This document shows, piece by piece, positions 31,201-35,130 of a stretch of 35,130 nt of DNA. Both the position numbers and the translations under genes were made by a program. The first letter of the stretch is position 1. Each line of letters begins with the position of its first letter. Location of the stretch: NCBI RefSeq assembly GCF_000003605.2, contig NW_003149767.1, forward strand, positions 359,205 to 394,334, in the 5' to 3' direction. The DNA comes from Saccoglossus kowalevskii (Eukaryota; Hemichordata; Enteropneusta; Harrimaniidae). A model generated the notes under the pieces. The model searched no databases. It saw only the letters and a program-made list of their open reading frames with translations, and was not told the DNA's origin.

Positions 31201-33699
31201 GGTGTATACATTTTTTATTTAACAATGTTTGACTAGCAAGACGCATTTTAGTGGCCAATTTGAATGATTCCGAAATATTGACCCAGCATGTTAAAATTTG
31301 TATTTTTGCTAGAAAGAGAGTAATTCATGCCAGATAGAATGCTGTGTAGTATATATAATTCCCCCTGTATAGTGCATGTAATATATTAGTGAAAAAAACA
31401 ATTATTTTTTTCGCAACCATTAAAGTACAAAAATATGTACTCTGCATTTGAAAACCATAATTTTTCTGCAAATTTCCATTTTTCTATAATTTCTTTGTTA
31501 ATCATACCCCAAATGGAAATAATAACGGATAAAATACATCTTATTTTGTAAATGCTGGCAAATGTTCAGTTAAGAAATAATACACTAACCATCAAGAGCA
31601 CAGAAACACAAAGGCTTTAGTTGTAATTGATTTTTGTCTGGACATGTTTTTGTAGACTGGATTGAATTTATTTTTATTAATAAAAAAAGTCAATATACTC
31701 ACCGCTTTGTTTGTTTTTCTTCTCGTCTGCCATGTCTGGATCATTTGCTGGCTTTGCAGATTGTACTTGAGAATTAAAAAAAAAAAGAGATTAATTATTC
31801 AAATTATTATAAAGCACTATGCCACTCAAGCACAGAGAGTAAGACTGTGCAAATTACAAGAAACACATAGAGGTATTGATTTGTCTGTAAATGCTCAGTG
31901 AGTGTGAACATAACAAAAAAACAAACAAAAGAAGCAATTGTAAAATCAATTACCAAAACTGTGAATTTAAAAGGAAATGCAGCCTTTTACATCTTCAGTG
32001 AGTGAACGAAATGAATAAGTCTACAACTACTAATCAATTGCATCAACTCATGCCTAATTTGCATAACAGAAGAAATGTATATCACTGCAAGTTATCAAGT
32101 CAAGCAAATGTACATCGTATAATACAATATTAAACACAATAAAAGAAAATCATTATTTTTACTCCCAAATATACACTCAAAGATCATTCCTATAGCTTTA
32201 TTATAATATTGAGACCAATATTATGTGACATATTTCAGGGAAGGAATATACACAAAATGTGAGGATATATTTGAGGATATGCCCTAAGTTGCAAATTCAG
32301 CGAAAGAAATTCAAACAAAAAATGAAATTAACCTTCTTACCACTAGCTCCTCTTTTCATCACAAATGCACAAAATAGTCGTGATAATAGTATATAGTCGT
32401 TCACTTTCTTTCAAAAGATTGGGACAAAAATAGCCATATTTTTTGAGTAAAAACTGAACATTGACTCAAATTTTGTCTGTTGGCTCCAAAATTAGGATTC
32501 ATAGAATATAAAAAAAAAGTGGAGAAAAACCTAGCCAAGGAAGTCTGGTGTTGAAAAGGTTAAAAGCTGTAATGCTTACTAACATTAGTATGTGTTGAAA
32601 ATCATTGAAATATGAACATTTACAACATATTTTGCTATAGGAATGAACTTAGACTTAAAAGGCGAAAGAATACTTAATATTACAACATAAAACATAAACC
32701 TGCATTTCTTGTTAATTAACATAGAGCAAACATGTATAGATTTTTGCACAAGTGAGATATGTAAACAATTACTGAATTTCAAGAAATAACTGAACATTTG
32801 TGCTATTGTCACATGTCCTGAATAACACAATGCATGCCCACACTTAAAGGAGTATGGCAGTTACAGTTTTATTGAAAAGGTGCCAACAAATCAGCTGTTA
32901 TAGATATATATATATACTCTGAGGTCTATAAATTGAAAAGCAATCAAGTGTATGTCTCATGACAGGCCAAAGCAGAGGCAGCATTGTGACGATTCTACAC
33001 ATTTACCATGGTAAATTAATTTACGGCACTATTGTTACTTTGTACATTCAAGTTGTAAGTATCTAACACACAAAATCCCCCACAGAACATGATTGTGAAT
33101 GACTTCATAACGACAACGAAATTAGTTTGACATTGTGAAACCGGAAATAATTACAGGTTCATTTCAAGTTCAATGCTGACACTTGCACTAAGTTGATCGT
33201 TTGGTTTCTTTTAATTTTATTTGTTAAAAAAATCTTGTTTTATTAAACTCAGGTTGTAACACTAAATTTCAATGCTTACTTACTAACTAGTTATTTAAAA
33301 ATAAAATAAAAATGCAATATAACAAGAAATAATAATTATGCAAACACCAGACCAATTAACATAAATAATTTTTATGTCAGGTGTAAAACATTGAAATAAT
33401 TGTTATATGTATTATTAGAAATTAACACTGATAATAAAATAACATGTGATTATATTCTCAGAAACTGAAAACATTAAACCTCAAGGGAATATTTTCAACT
33501 GTTGCAATGATTAGCAGACAGTTAAAGGCAGTAGCCGCGAACAATAAATCCATGAACAATGGTATCACATTGGCCATGTAAATAACCATTCTCACATTAC
33601 AGTACTTTACAAACACAGTGCAACTGAATTAATGCATGACATAGAAAATGTTGTAGGGTACCTACCTTGGCTTGCTTGATCTCCAAGGCCAGTATCAGG
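7088..33699 (-). CDS. ANKRD26: ANKRD26/CCDC144-family coiled-coil protein, 42 exons (N-terminal ankyrin part outside window)
   Basis: I joined 42 exons by hand; every junction is phase-consistent, giving 4740 nt (1579 codons plus stop). Order from the N-terminal side: acidic Asp/Glu/Ser linker (exons 1-7), a 223-codon charged helix (exon 8), Ser/Pro linker (9-10), long coiled coil (11-34), and a DUF3496-like C-terminus (35-42). Family marks include KNDIRLNEEALAHATMTYNA (the vertebrate family has a KAIKLNEETL-type block there), ARQEVNKKLEEVNNYLEEQ, ELYESELRMREKL and the final LRKNYFI-stop. Vertebrate ANKRD26 is a centriolar distal-appendage protein that recruits PIDD1; ankyrin repeats precede this region. 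Those repeats, the start codon and the promoter must lie beyond 35130. Exon numbers below count only exons seen here. Symmetric microexons could have been missed. Confidence 0.88.
7461..7500 (-). CDS. ANKRD26: ANKRD26-like exon 41
   Basis: Acceptor TTCTTCATAACAG, donor GTATGT. Reads VRNELDRSIARHL plus one base. Equivalent to the QQELEKNITRELKEA segment near the family C-terminus. Phase 0 in, 1 out. Confidence 0.88.
7650..7758 (-). CDS. ANKRD26: ANKRD26-like exon 40, ends at a GC donor
   Basis: Acceptor TCTCATGTAG. Reads MERQRSRHLAENSPDLGGSF then MQPGMGTASVDPITQK. The donor is AAAAG-GCAAGT, a GC-AG intron with an otherwise perfect consensus. The next exon continues in phase 0. Corresponds to the EKQQSRSL... 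part of vertebrate ANKRD26. Confidence 0.9.
7759..8263 (-). other. Intron between exons 39 and 40, nothing recognised
   Basis: 505 nt. Contains TACATGTA at 7800 and TACCGGTA at 8004 and a T-run near 7813. No other feature. Confidence 0.55.
8264..8358 (-). CDS. ANKRD26: ANKRD26-like exon 39: DUF3496-like core
   Basis: Acceptor TTTGTATGCAG, donor GTAAGT. Reads ELYESELRMREKLTDQLERA then TEKMTDAKAQL. Matches the LYLEELKVRKSLxxKLxxxNERLAE stretch of vertebrate ANKRD26. Phase 0 in, 2 out (AG plus C makes Ser). Confidence 0.92.
8359..9169 (-). other. Intron between exons 38 and 39, nothing recognised
   Basis: 811 nt, AT-rich, GT-AG. Open + strand frames here (8430-8642, 8912-9271) are T-rich and lack any motif. 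Confidence 0.55.
9170..9253 (-). CDS. ANKRD26: ANKRD26-like exon 38
   Basis: Acceptor CTTTCTTTTCAG, donor GTAACA. Reads TDIARMKAANQESLVQKETH then EAEAQRFK. Phase 0 at both ends. Confidence 0.88.
9639..9728 (-). CDS. ANKRD26: ANKRD26-like exon 37
   Basis: Acceptor ATTGTTTGTAG, donor GTAAGG. Reads AQARERLDQIRDANEIRMKS then DHEKQLNDMR. Aligns with the FRENNxASMKSQMELRIKDLE part of the family C-terminus. Phase 0 at both ends. Confidence 0.9.
9791..9946. mobile_element. MITE-like inverted-repeat element, relative of the 10619 family
   Basis: About 156 bp. The left end starts TACTGTAAAATACTTTATTT and runs on to TAGCTGGAATTAATTTTC. The right end, reverse-complemented, starts TGTAAAATACTTGGAATTAA and runs on to TCTTCGCT. 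Inner words CACTGATTTT and TTTCACTGAA resemble the 10619 element. No coding capacity. Confidence 0.7.
10339..10395 (-). CDS. ANKRD26: ANKRD26-like exon 36
   Basis: Acceptor TTTTTGTTTCAG, donor GTGAGA. Reads ARQEVNKKLEEVNNYLEEQ, a close match to the ARQEIxxKLxEVNxFLQxQ stretch of vertebrate ANKRD26/POTE. Phase 0 at both ends. Confidence 0.93.
10495..10563 (-). CDS. ANKRD26: ANKRD26-like exon 35: start of the DUF3496-like region
   Basis: Acceptor TTTTATTTTCCAG, donor GTAATT. Reads SSLGNEFIEKDEMDKFKQSV then ESQ. Phase 0 at both ends. Confidence 0.86.
10619..10828. mobile_element. MITE with TACTGTAAAA / CACTGGGTTTTAATTTTGCT inverted ends
   Basis: 210 bp. The left arm begins TACTGTAAAAGGGTTAATTA and continues TTCACTGGGTTTTAATTTTG. 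The right arm, reverse-complemented, begins TACTGTAAAATGACTAATTT and continues TCACTGGGTTTAAATTTCGC. Further AAACCCAGTGAATAT and AAACCCACTGAATAT words inside show internal arms. No coding capacity. Related copies lie at 9791, 15279 and 34739. Confidence 0.85.
11155..11214 (-). CDS. ANKRD26: ANKRD26-like exon 34
   Basis: Acceptor ATCATTTTAAG, donor GTGAGT. Reads ENEKLQKAVKKLQDQLSKVK. Phase 0 at both ends. Confidence 0.86.
11484..11512 (-). CDS. ANKRD26: ANKRD26-like exon 33: 29-nt microexon
   Basis: Acceptor GCTTTATTGTAG, donor GTAAGC. Two bases complete Glu, then LSSTKNMKR. It is required for frame: exon 32 leaves one base and exon 34 starts in phase 0. Confidence 0.8.
11587..11879. mobile_element. 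Possible short element bounded by ATTGGCCTC inverted ends
   Basis: ATTGGCCTC at 11587 and its reverse complement GAGGCCAAT at 11871 bound 293 bp. A CpG-containing block at 11591-11660 (GCCTCGCCGGAGGTCGATAT, later ATGGCCGAAGCGAAG) stands out from the AT-rich intron. No coding capacity; family not recognised. Confidence 0.35.
12072..12252 (-). CDS. ANKRD26: ANKRD26-like exon 32
   Basis: Acceptor GAATTTATTGTAG, donor GTGAGT. Reads DLEAPEMRIKSIQADMDHER, then RTFDDTIGSLRRQNEEINHQ and LQLENDMRASVEASHRQMQN. Coiled coil. Phase 0 in, 1 out. Confidence 0.9.
12253..12688 (-). other. Intron between exons 31 and 32, nothing recognised
   Basis: 436 nt with a TA run near 12441-12452. No other feature. Confidence 0.55.
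12689..12758 (-). CDS. ANKRD26: ANKRD26-like exon 31
   Basis: Acceptor TTTTTAACTTTAG, donor GTAGGA. Reads NKQQQKEINMLKAALKSAKK then RLK. Phase 2 in, 0 out. Confidence 0.85.
13120..13193 (-). CDS. ANKRD26: ANKRD26-like exon 30
   Basis: Acceptor TTATTATCAG, donor GTAGGT. Reads GKMKIRKALELKRQADAKVE then QEVQ, leaving AA to make Lys with exon 31. Phase 0 in, 2 out. Confidence 0.85.
13369..13848 (-). CDS. ANKRD26: ANKRD26-like exon 29: 160-codon coiled coil
   Basis: Acceptor TTCCATTTCAG, donor GTAAGT. Reads LIDSEKDRAELGHRTGDLQS, then RLEQAEKALQDTTQELVKAQ, and later GSLEALVANLKSANIHLEDK. Continuous heptads with Leu/Ile/Ala at a/d positions. Second-largest exon. A G11 homopolymer (13336-13346) lies in the intron just beyond its donor. 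Phase 0 at both ends. Confidence 0.93.
15279..15437. mobile_element. Diverged copy of the CACTGGGTTTTAATTTT MITE family
   Basis: Left part (GGCTTAATTATTCACTAGAT, 15281 on) matches the left arm of the element at 10619. Right part (CAGTGAATATAAAATCAAAT) matches an inner arm of it. Terminal TACTGTAAAA words are missing, so it is truncated, perhaps by the element at 15440. Confidence 0.55.
15440..15844. mobile_element. MITE-like element with AAACCTGTR...GACCACC ends
   Basis: About 405 bp. The left end reads TCAAACCTGTGCTCAGTGAC followed by CACC; the right end, reverse-complemented, reads TCAAACCTGTGTATAATGAC followed by CACC. Inside, GACCACCTGYCTAT-like words repeat in tandem near both ends (15483, 15777). 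No coding capacity. Confidence 0.75.
16150..16203 (-). CDS. ANKRD26: ANKRD26-like exon 28
   Basis: Acceptor CTGCATTTAG, donor GTAAAT. Reads ECAKLEREKESHANIHQQ. Flanked by two of the largest introns but phase-consistent (0 at both ends). Confidence 0.8.
16204..17644 (-). other. Intron between exons 27 and 28, nothing recognised
   Basis: 1.44 kb, very AT-rich at 17040-17280. It contains a perfect short palindrome at 16623-16641 (CAGTACAGT-G-ACTGTACTG). No exon or mobile element identified. Confidence 0.55.
17645..17707 (-). CDS. ANKRD26: ANKRD26-like exon 27
   Basis: Acceptor CCATTTACAG, donor GTAGGT. Reads ELADVIKKLSTAEVMVESSS then Lys. Phase 0 at both ends. Confidence 0.85.
17825..17998 (-). 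CDS. ANKRD26: ANKRD26-like exon 26
   Basis: Acceptor TTTTGGAATATAG; the donor GTCTGT is canonical GT but otherwise poor. Reads GKLDNLLTSMKTDYDKNREM, then LQEKNAMLNQMVDRLNNDLQ and RLEEKNSKQEQHIGQLQQ. Phase 0 at both ends. Confidence 0.88.
18132..18189 (-). CDS. ANKRD26: ANKRD26-like exon 25
   Basis: Acceptor TGTTTCTTTCAG, donor GTAAGT. Reads LASTQNELSQMKYESNGSQ. Phase 2 in, 0 out. Confidence 0.84.
18190..18847 (-). other. Intron between exons 24 and 25, nothing recognised
   Basis: 658 nt with a TA run near 18433-18442 and a TACATGTA octamer at 18721. No other feature. Confidence 0.55.
18848..18894 (-). CDS. ANKRD26: ANKRD26-like exon 24
   Basis: Acceptor CTGACAATCCAG, donor GTTAGT. Reads EEKIKMEAKLESAND, with AG plus A making Arg across the junction. 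Phase 0 in, 2 out. Confidence 0.84.
19005..19124 (-). CDS. ANKRD26: ANKRD26-like exon 23
   Basis: Acceptor TTTTGTTTTCAG, donor GTACGT. Reads LHIATLNMTEKSGQLISLQR then ELDQRKSMLESVEKELMKDK. Coiled coil. Phase 0 at both ends. Confidence 0.88.
19125..19663 (-). other. Intron between exons 22 and 23, nothing recognised
   Basis: 539 nt with one TACATGTA octamer at 19458. No other feature. Confidence 0.55.
19664..19720 (-). CDS. ANKRD26: ANKRD26-like exon 22
   Basis: Acceptor TTCTATTCACAG, donor GTAATA. Reads SKSQSLGAAESRVKSLEHE. Phase 0 at both ends. Confidence 0.84.
19810..19894 (-). CDS. ANKRD26: ANKRD26-like exon 21
   Basis: Acceptor TTCCAATCAG, donor GTTTGT. Reads SSQRDRDELQRANERLEMEL then SNQRDSLQ. 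Phase 2 in, 0 out. Confidence 0.86.
19895..20799 (-). other. Intron between exons 20 and 21, nothing recognised
   Basis: 905 nt, AT-rich. A 110-codon + strand open frame (19960-20292) shows no motif and is treated as chance. Confidence 0.55.
20800..20879 (-). CDS. ANKRD26: ANKRD26-like exon 20
   Basis: Acceptor TTGATGTTTCAG, donor GTACGG. Reads VKNLNTRVTTLTHELERAQQ then TKSDVE. Phase 0 in, 2 out. Confidence 0.87.
21216..21350 (-). CDS. ANKRD26: ANKRD26-like exon 19: RLNEEAL family signature
   Basis: Acceptor ACATTTCACAG, donor GTATGT. Reads RLNEEALAHATMTYNAHLGA, then AKAENNLLVTNYEKEKAEKD and KLQQE. The LNEExLxxxxxxYxxxLxxLxAEN pattern is the clearest family signature in the window. Phase 0 at both ends. 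Confidence 0.93.
21794..21898 (-). CDS. ANKRD26: ANKRD26-like exon 18
   Basis: Acceptor CTTATTTACAG, donor GTAAGT. Reads MELERVRMRYKDDQGMLAME then NEEMNNRVDELKNDI. With exon 19 it aligns to the LRLEIDTIK...KYxEDIEILKEK segment conserved in POTE/ANKRD26/CCDC144. Phase 0 at both ends. Confidence 0.9.
22452..22547 (-). CDS. ANKRD26: ANKRD26-like exon 17
   Basis: Acceptor TGGTTTGTAG, donor GTAAGT. Reads AEIFTRLEAADENRKSALDH then SDKLKAELYGLK. Coiled coil. Phase 0 at both ends. Confidence 0.87.
22548..23283 (-). other. Intron between exons 16 and 17
   Basis: 736 nt with two TACCGGTA octamers (22643, 23008) and an A-rich run near 23115. Nothing else recognised. Confidence 0.55.
23284..23310 (-). 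CDS. ANKRD26: ANKRD26-like exon 16: 27-nt microexon (less certain)
   Basis: Acceptor GACTACTCTCAG, donor GTACAA. Reads EAEQFQEEK, a coiled-coil-compatible 9-residue insert. It is a multiple of three and symmetric, so the frame would survive without it. A second AG inside (before GAAGAAAAG) offers a 9-nt alternative. Confidence 0.6.
23311..24133 (-). other. Intron between exons 15 and 16, nothing recognised
   Basis: 823 nt, AT-rich. No exon or mobile element identified. Confidence 0.55.
24134..24247 (-). CDS. ANKRD26: ANKRD26-like exon 15
   Basis: Acceptor ATTTCCTATAG, donor GTAACA. Reads LQEDNGETRKELAQERSARI then IQEQLSQDHTKIHEALQQ. The QERSARIIQE word matches the SREQxARxLQD segment of vertebrate ANKRD26. 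Phase 0 at both ends. Confidence 0.9.
24675..24821. other. Assembly gap (147 N) in an intron
   Basis: A run of N lies between exons 14 and 15, about 120 bases after a C11 homopolymer at 24545-24555. The exons on both sides join in phase, so no frame-shifting exon is needed inside, but a symmetric one cannot be excluded. Confidence 0.98.
24928..25012 (-). CDS. ANKRD26: ANKRD26-like exon 14
   Basis: Acceptor TTCTAATCACAG, donor GTAGGA. Reads ELESRQKSELSSRTLEMELK then SSLNTIKQ, a recognisable match to the conserved VExKQQLExxxxTLExEL stretch of CCDC144/ANKRD26. Phase 2 in, 0 out. Confidence 0.9.
25190..25288 (-). CDS. ANKRD26: ANKRD26-like exon 13
   Basis: Acceptor CTGTGCTTAG, donor GTAAGT. 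Reads YTLTEETDRVKSAELMLEKT then KEQLDRKEQQYL. Corresponds to the part of vertebrate ANKRD26/CCDC144 just before the ELxxRxxxELSxRTLExEL block. Phase 2 at both ends. Confidence 0.88.
25556..25636 (-). CDS. ANKRD26: ANKRD26-like exon 12
   Basis: Acceptor TATGTTTGCAG, donor GTAAGT. Reads KIDSLSECKSTLEEEKVNLE then AKIRNL. Heptad-like coiled coil. Phase 2 at both ends. Confidence 0.87.
25736..25874 (-). CDS. ANKRD26: ANKRD26-like exon 11: start of the long coiled coil
   Basis: Acceptor TTTTTACAG, donor GTATTT. Reads TDPGVMLQMQESLRDHRRLI, then DRERSARITLETKVKKLEMD and KTELY. The RERSARI word recurs in exon 15. Phase 1 in, 2 out. Confidence 0.88.
26395..26589. mobile_element. MITE-like element with TTAACCCTTTGAGTG inverted ends
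   Basis: About 195 bp. Left end TTAACCCTTTGAGTGACAA; right end, reverse-complemented, TTAATCCTTTGAGTGTCAT. No coding capacity. It lies in the intron between exons 10 and 11. The end sequence is of a style I associate with abundant short elements in marine invertebrates. Confidence 0.65.
26652..26790 (-). CDS. ANKRD26: ANKRD26-like exon 10
   Basis: Acceptor TTTCCATCCAG, donor GTAGGG. Reads SWKRVLTEDADGLSYSDTDT, then GDFNHSPYSS and LPLHSISSPTTHS. Disordered Ser/Thr/Pro linker before the coiled coil. Phase 0 in, 1 out. Confidence 0.85.
26791..27194 (-). other. Intron between exons 9 and 10, nothing recognised
   Basis: 404 nt. A + strand open frame runs through it with no similarity I recognise. 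Confidence 0.55.
27195..27276 (-). CDS. ANKRD26: ANKRD26-like exon 9: Ser/Pro linker
   Basis: Acceptor TTTTTCTCCAG, donor GTAAGT. Reads ASSGLGYSTSGRSPSPKRAY then TPASNNL. RSPSPKR is a possible proline-directed kinase site. Phase 2 in, 0 out. Confidence 0.85.
27452..28122 (-). CDS. ANKRD26: ANKRD26-like exon 8: 223-codon charged helix
   Basis: Acceptor GATGAATTACAG, donor GTGAGC. Almost entirely Glu, Arg, Lys and Gln (for example EEERRKQTEKLKEIERQREE and ERRQEEKRKAAQKKLEDDRK), then KYNKSVEERLAADDRATDLD and SAQPSPVPV. Dense i to i+4 opposite charges and few hydrophobic heptad positions suggest a single alpha helix (ER/K helix) or charged coiled coil. By far the longest exon here. The minus strand is strongly purine-rich, which leaves other frames open by composition; those are not genes. 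Confidence 0.93.
28123..28803 (-). other. Intron between exons 7 and 8, nothing recognised
   Basis: 681 nt, AT-rich, GT-AG. No mobile element or exon recognised. Confidence 0.6.
28804..29042 (-). CDS. ANKRD26: ANKRD26-like exon 7: disordered acidic linker
   Basis: Acceptor CTCTTTACAG, donor GTAACT. 79 codons, including GSAASTPRGVSLDMSPRPVP and FDSDEETEETESEWEKERKA. The Ser/Pro part could be phosphorylated; the end turns Glu/Lys-rich and leads into the helix of exon 8. Phase 1 in, 0 out. Confidence 0.85.
29468..29527 (-). CDS. ANKRD26: ANKRD26-like exon 6: FDWDSDEDLLPS motif
   Basis: Acceptor TTATTTCAG, donor GTAGGT. Reads DFDWDSDEDLLPSHSSNRR. An acidic-aromatic short linear motif echoing DDFDDSQWD of exon 4. 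Phase 1 at both ends. Confidence 0.83.
30196..30259 (-). CDS. ANKRD26: ANKRD26-like exon 5
   Basis: Acceptor CTGTTATAG, donor GTGAGT. Reads QSVTEDTPVEFKVNVSKDQD then Asp. Phase 0 in, 1 out; leftover G plus GT makes Gly. Confidence 0.83.
30810..30937 (-). CDS. ANKRD26: ANKRD26-like exon 4: acidic linker
   Basis: Acceptor TTTTATTTAG, donor GTAAGT. Reads LAAELGLDDFDDSQWDTSII, then SEHDEPKSP and PTVKRNT. Dense Asp/Glu with a Trp, typical of a disordered interaction motif. Phase 1 in, 0 out. Confidence 0.85.
31047..31112 (-). CDS. ANKRD26: ANKRD26-like exon 3 (less certain)
   Basis: Acceptor AAACTTCCAG, weak donor GTGGAT. Reads RHDMHGPISAGSMVNMIQHN then Thr. Phase 1 in and out; Asp forms at the left junction and Ala at the right. 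It is symmetric, so both inclusion and skipping keep frame. Confidence 0.6.
31703..31765 (-). CDS. ANKRD26: ANKRD26-like exon 2
   Basis: Poly-pyrimidine tract then acceptor CTCAAG, donor GTGAGT. Reads QSAKPANDPDMADEKKNKQS. Phase 1 at both ends (63 nt), so it could be skipped without breaking the frame. Confidence 0.7.
31766..33665 (-). other. Large intron between exons 1 and 2, nothing recognised
   Basis: 1.9 kb, AT-rich, with a short TA run near 32904-32916 and an A-rich tract near 31913-31930. No exon or clear mobile element seen. Confidence 0.55.
33666..33699 (-). CDS. ANKRD26: ANKRD26-like exon 1 (first seen in window)
   Basis: Acceptor TTCTTGCTCAG, donor GTAGGT. Enters in phase 0 and exits with one base. 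Reads PDTGLGDQASQ; the leftover G plus TA of exon 2 makes Val. Short but well bounded. Confidence 0.68.
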
Positions 33700-35130
33700 C
33701 TGAGCAAGAAAAAGTAAGTATATGATTGTGAATTAGTTGAAATAATACATAAAAACGTGCTGGGACAAGTTGCAAAGCTATGGATGGCACAGTGTTATGA
33801 AAGTCGGACAAGTTGAGCTGTCAGTAGAAAAACACTCCAGATTTTTCACTCCAATGTAAAGAACAAACAGAAGAAGAGACATGTTGAAGAATCACTGAAA
33901 ATTTAACTGCTAGCGGTATTTTGCAACTGAAATGCTTACCCAGCAAGGAGCGTGGAGTTGCAGTGGTTGTAAATAGTGGAGAGAATGTACACAGGTATTC
34001 CCAGGCAATGAATGGAACTCATTAGCATGTCATTAGCATATTCCAATAATAGAACACCTAAGAAGAATCTTTAACTGCCACTGTCTGAACTTTGAACTCT
34101 GGAGACAGTGTTCCATGGAATATTTTTTTACAGGAGTGAGTTCTATGGAACATTCAAAAGTTCACTGACATTCTGACTTTCAATTTCTGGCATGCATAGA
34201 GAATACTGCTGGCAAAATAGCTGTACTTTAACTAATAATTTTTTGTTTTCATTTTTCCTAATTCTACTACAGAGAAAAACGTCCAGTGACCACAAAACAA
34301 TTGTCACCATTTTTTTTATCATTGATTTTGTATAAAAAAATTGACTGTTCTCTTTTGTTTTGTGAAATATTGATCTATCTTCACAGAGATATTATTTAAA
34401 TCCTTTCATTATATTCAATTGGCTCAGTTTTTCAATTTTTCTACCAGTATTATGTTTTTAATATAAAAAATCTGATTGAACTATAATCTTGTGAGAAAAT
34501 GAAAGTAAAAGTAAAATCAATTTGAAAATAGAACACAAAAGTAATTGAATTGCAGTAAATCAAATTATAGAAGAAAAAAAAGAAAAAAAATAAAGAAAAT
34601 ACTAACTTTTAATTTCACTATTTTGAGTTTTTGAGCATATTCACTGTGTTTCCATTTCACAAATTTGTCAAGCAAACAATGAGTTTTATTGTTATTTTAC
34701 ATGTTCACATAGATTTAATTTAGCAGATTTTAAACTTATCAGCGAAATAAAAACCCAATCAATAATTTAATGCATTTACAGTACCATTTTTGATGCAGTA
34801 ATATTGCATTTAAAGAGAATAAATCATTTATAATTATGAAAAAAATTATTATTTATAATATGCAAAATATTATGAGACAATTATATGTAGTTTCATACAA
34901 AATGAGAAAAATAGTGCTGAATAAATAATTTTATACAATATTAATTGTTGAAGAGACTTGTGGTCAGTGCTACATTGATGATTTTTTAGTCAGTGTAAAC
35001 GAATGTTCAACAGTACAACTATAAAATACCCATTAAACTGCAAAAGTCTGAAACACATAAAATCCTTAAAATTTAGAAATTTTTGAATATTGATATAAAT
35101 GTAAATATTGATATAAGAAAATTGCAAATG
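33700..35130 (-). other. Right-edge region, probable upstream intron of the ANKRD26-like gene
   Basis: No exon with acceptor, donor and phase 0 exit could be supported. An open stretch at about 34608-34670 lacks an acceptor and overlaps a MITE-like segment. The rest is AT-rich. Confidence 0.5.
34739..34783. repeat. Fragment resembling the right arm of the 10619 MITE family
   Basis: TCAGCGAAATAAAAACCCAA running to GCATTTACAGTA parallels TCAGCGAAATTTAAACCCAG running to CATTTTACAGTA at 10789-10828. A possible left arm (TATTCACTGTGTTTCC) lies near 34638. Diverged. Confidence 0.5.

Noticed and set aside
33914..33960. Minus-strand candidate exon ending at GTAAGC near 33948
   Set aside because: No usable AG acceptor upstream and no phase-0 product resembling the linker.
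34608..34670. Minus-strand open stretch reading DKFVKWKHSEYAQKLK with a GTTAGT donor, phase-compatible with exon 1
   Set aside because: No AG acceptor exists between the in-frame upstream stop and the stretch, and it overlaps a probable MITE arm.
1..35130. Search for tRNA, rRNA, CRISPR arrays, toxin or phage-like modules
   Set aside because: None seen on either strand; the window is a metazoan gene region.

Overview
Eukaryotic (metazoan) nuclear DNA. It is AT-rich, with short exons, GT-AG introns, decayed transposons and one 147-base assembly gap (24675-24821). Protein families and repeat style suggest a marine invertebrate deuterostome or lophotrochozoan. A hemichordate-like animal is my best guess, but the species cannot be fixed from the sequence. 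I found no prokaryotic operon, CRISPR array, rRNA or tRNA.

Two convergent genes fill the window. On the + strand (1649-4880) lie the last six exons of a THUMPD3-like tRNA guanosine-N2 methyltransferase. They carry SAM motif I (DPMCGCGAIPIE) and the catalytic DLPFGK motif; the second is split by an intron so that PFGK sits on a 14-nt microexon. A 22-bp minisatellite of about 16 copies lies in that intron. Upstream (1-905) is a dead LINE 3' end.

On the - strand (33699 down to 7088) I reconstructed 42 consecutive exons of an ANKRD26/CCDC144/POTE-type coiled-coil gene. All 42 splice in phase to 4740 nt, or 1579 codons plus stop. From the N-terminal side there is an acidic Asp/Glu/Ser linker (33.7-28.8 kb), one 671-nt exon coding a very charged Glu/Arg/Lys/Gln helix (27.4-28.1 kb), a Ser/Pro linker, a long coiled coil resembling the CCDC144C region, and a C-terminal part matching DUF3496 and the conserved KNYFI-stop terminus. 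The ankyrin repeats expected at the N-terminus must lie beyond the right edge of the window.

The 2.2 kb between the two stop codons holds the 3' UTRs, a poly(A) signal pair and a G-rich tract. Introns hold at least three families of short inverted-repeat (MITE-like) elements. The octamers TACCGGTA and TACATGTA recur more often than base composition predicts. THUMPD3 acts in tRNA modification and ANKRD26 at centriolar distal appendages; nothing suggests a shared pathway, so I read the pair as simple convergent neighbours. I did not find a convincing wholly new system. The most notable items are the catalytic microexon, the decoy-like minisatellite beside it, the charged-helix exon, a GC-AG intron, and an invertebrate ANKRD26 C-terminal half that extends the family beyond vertebrates.
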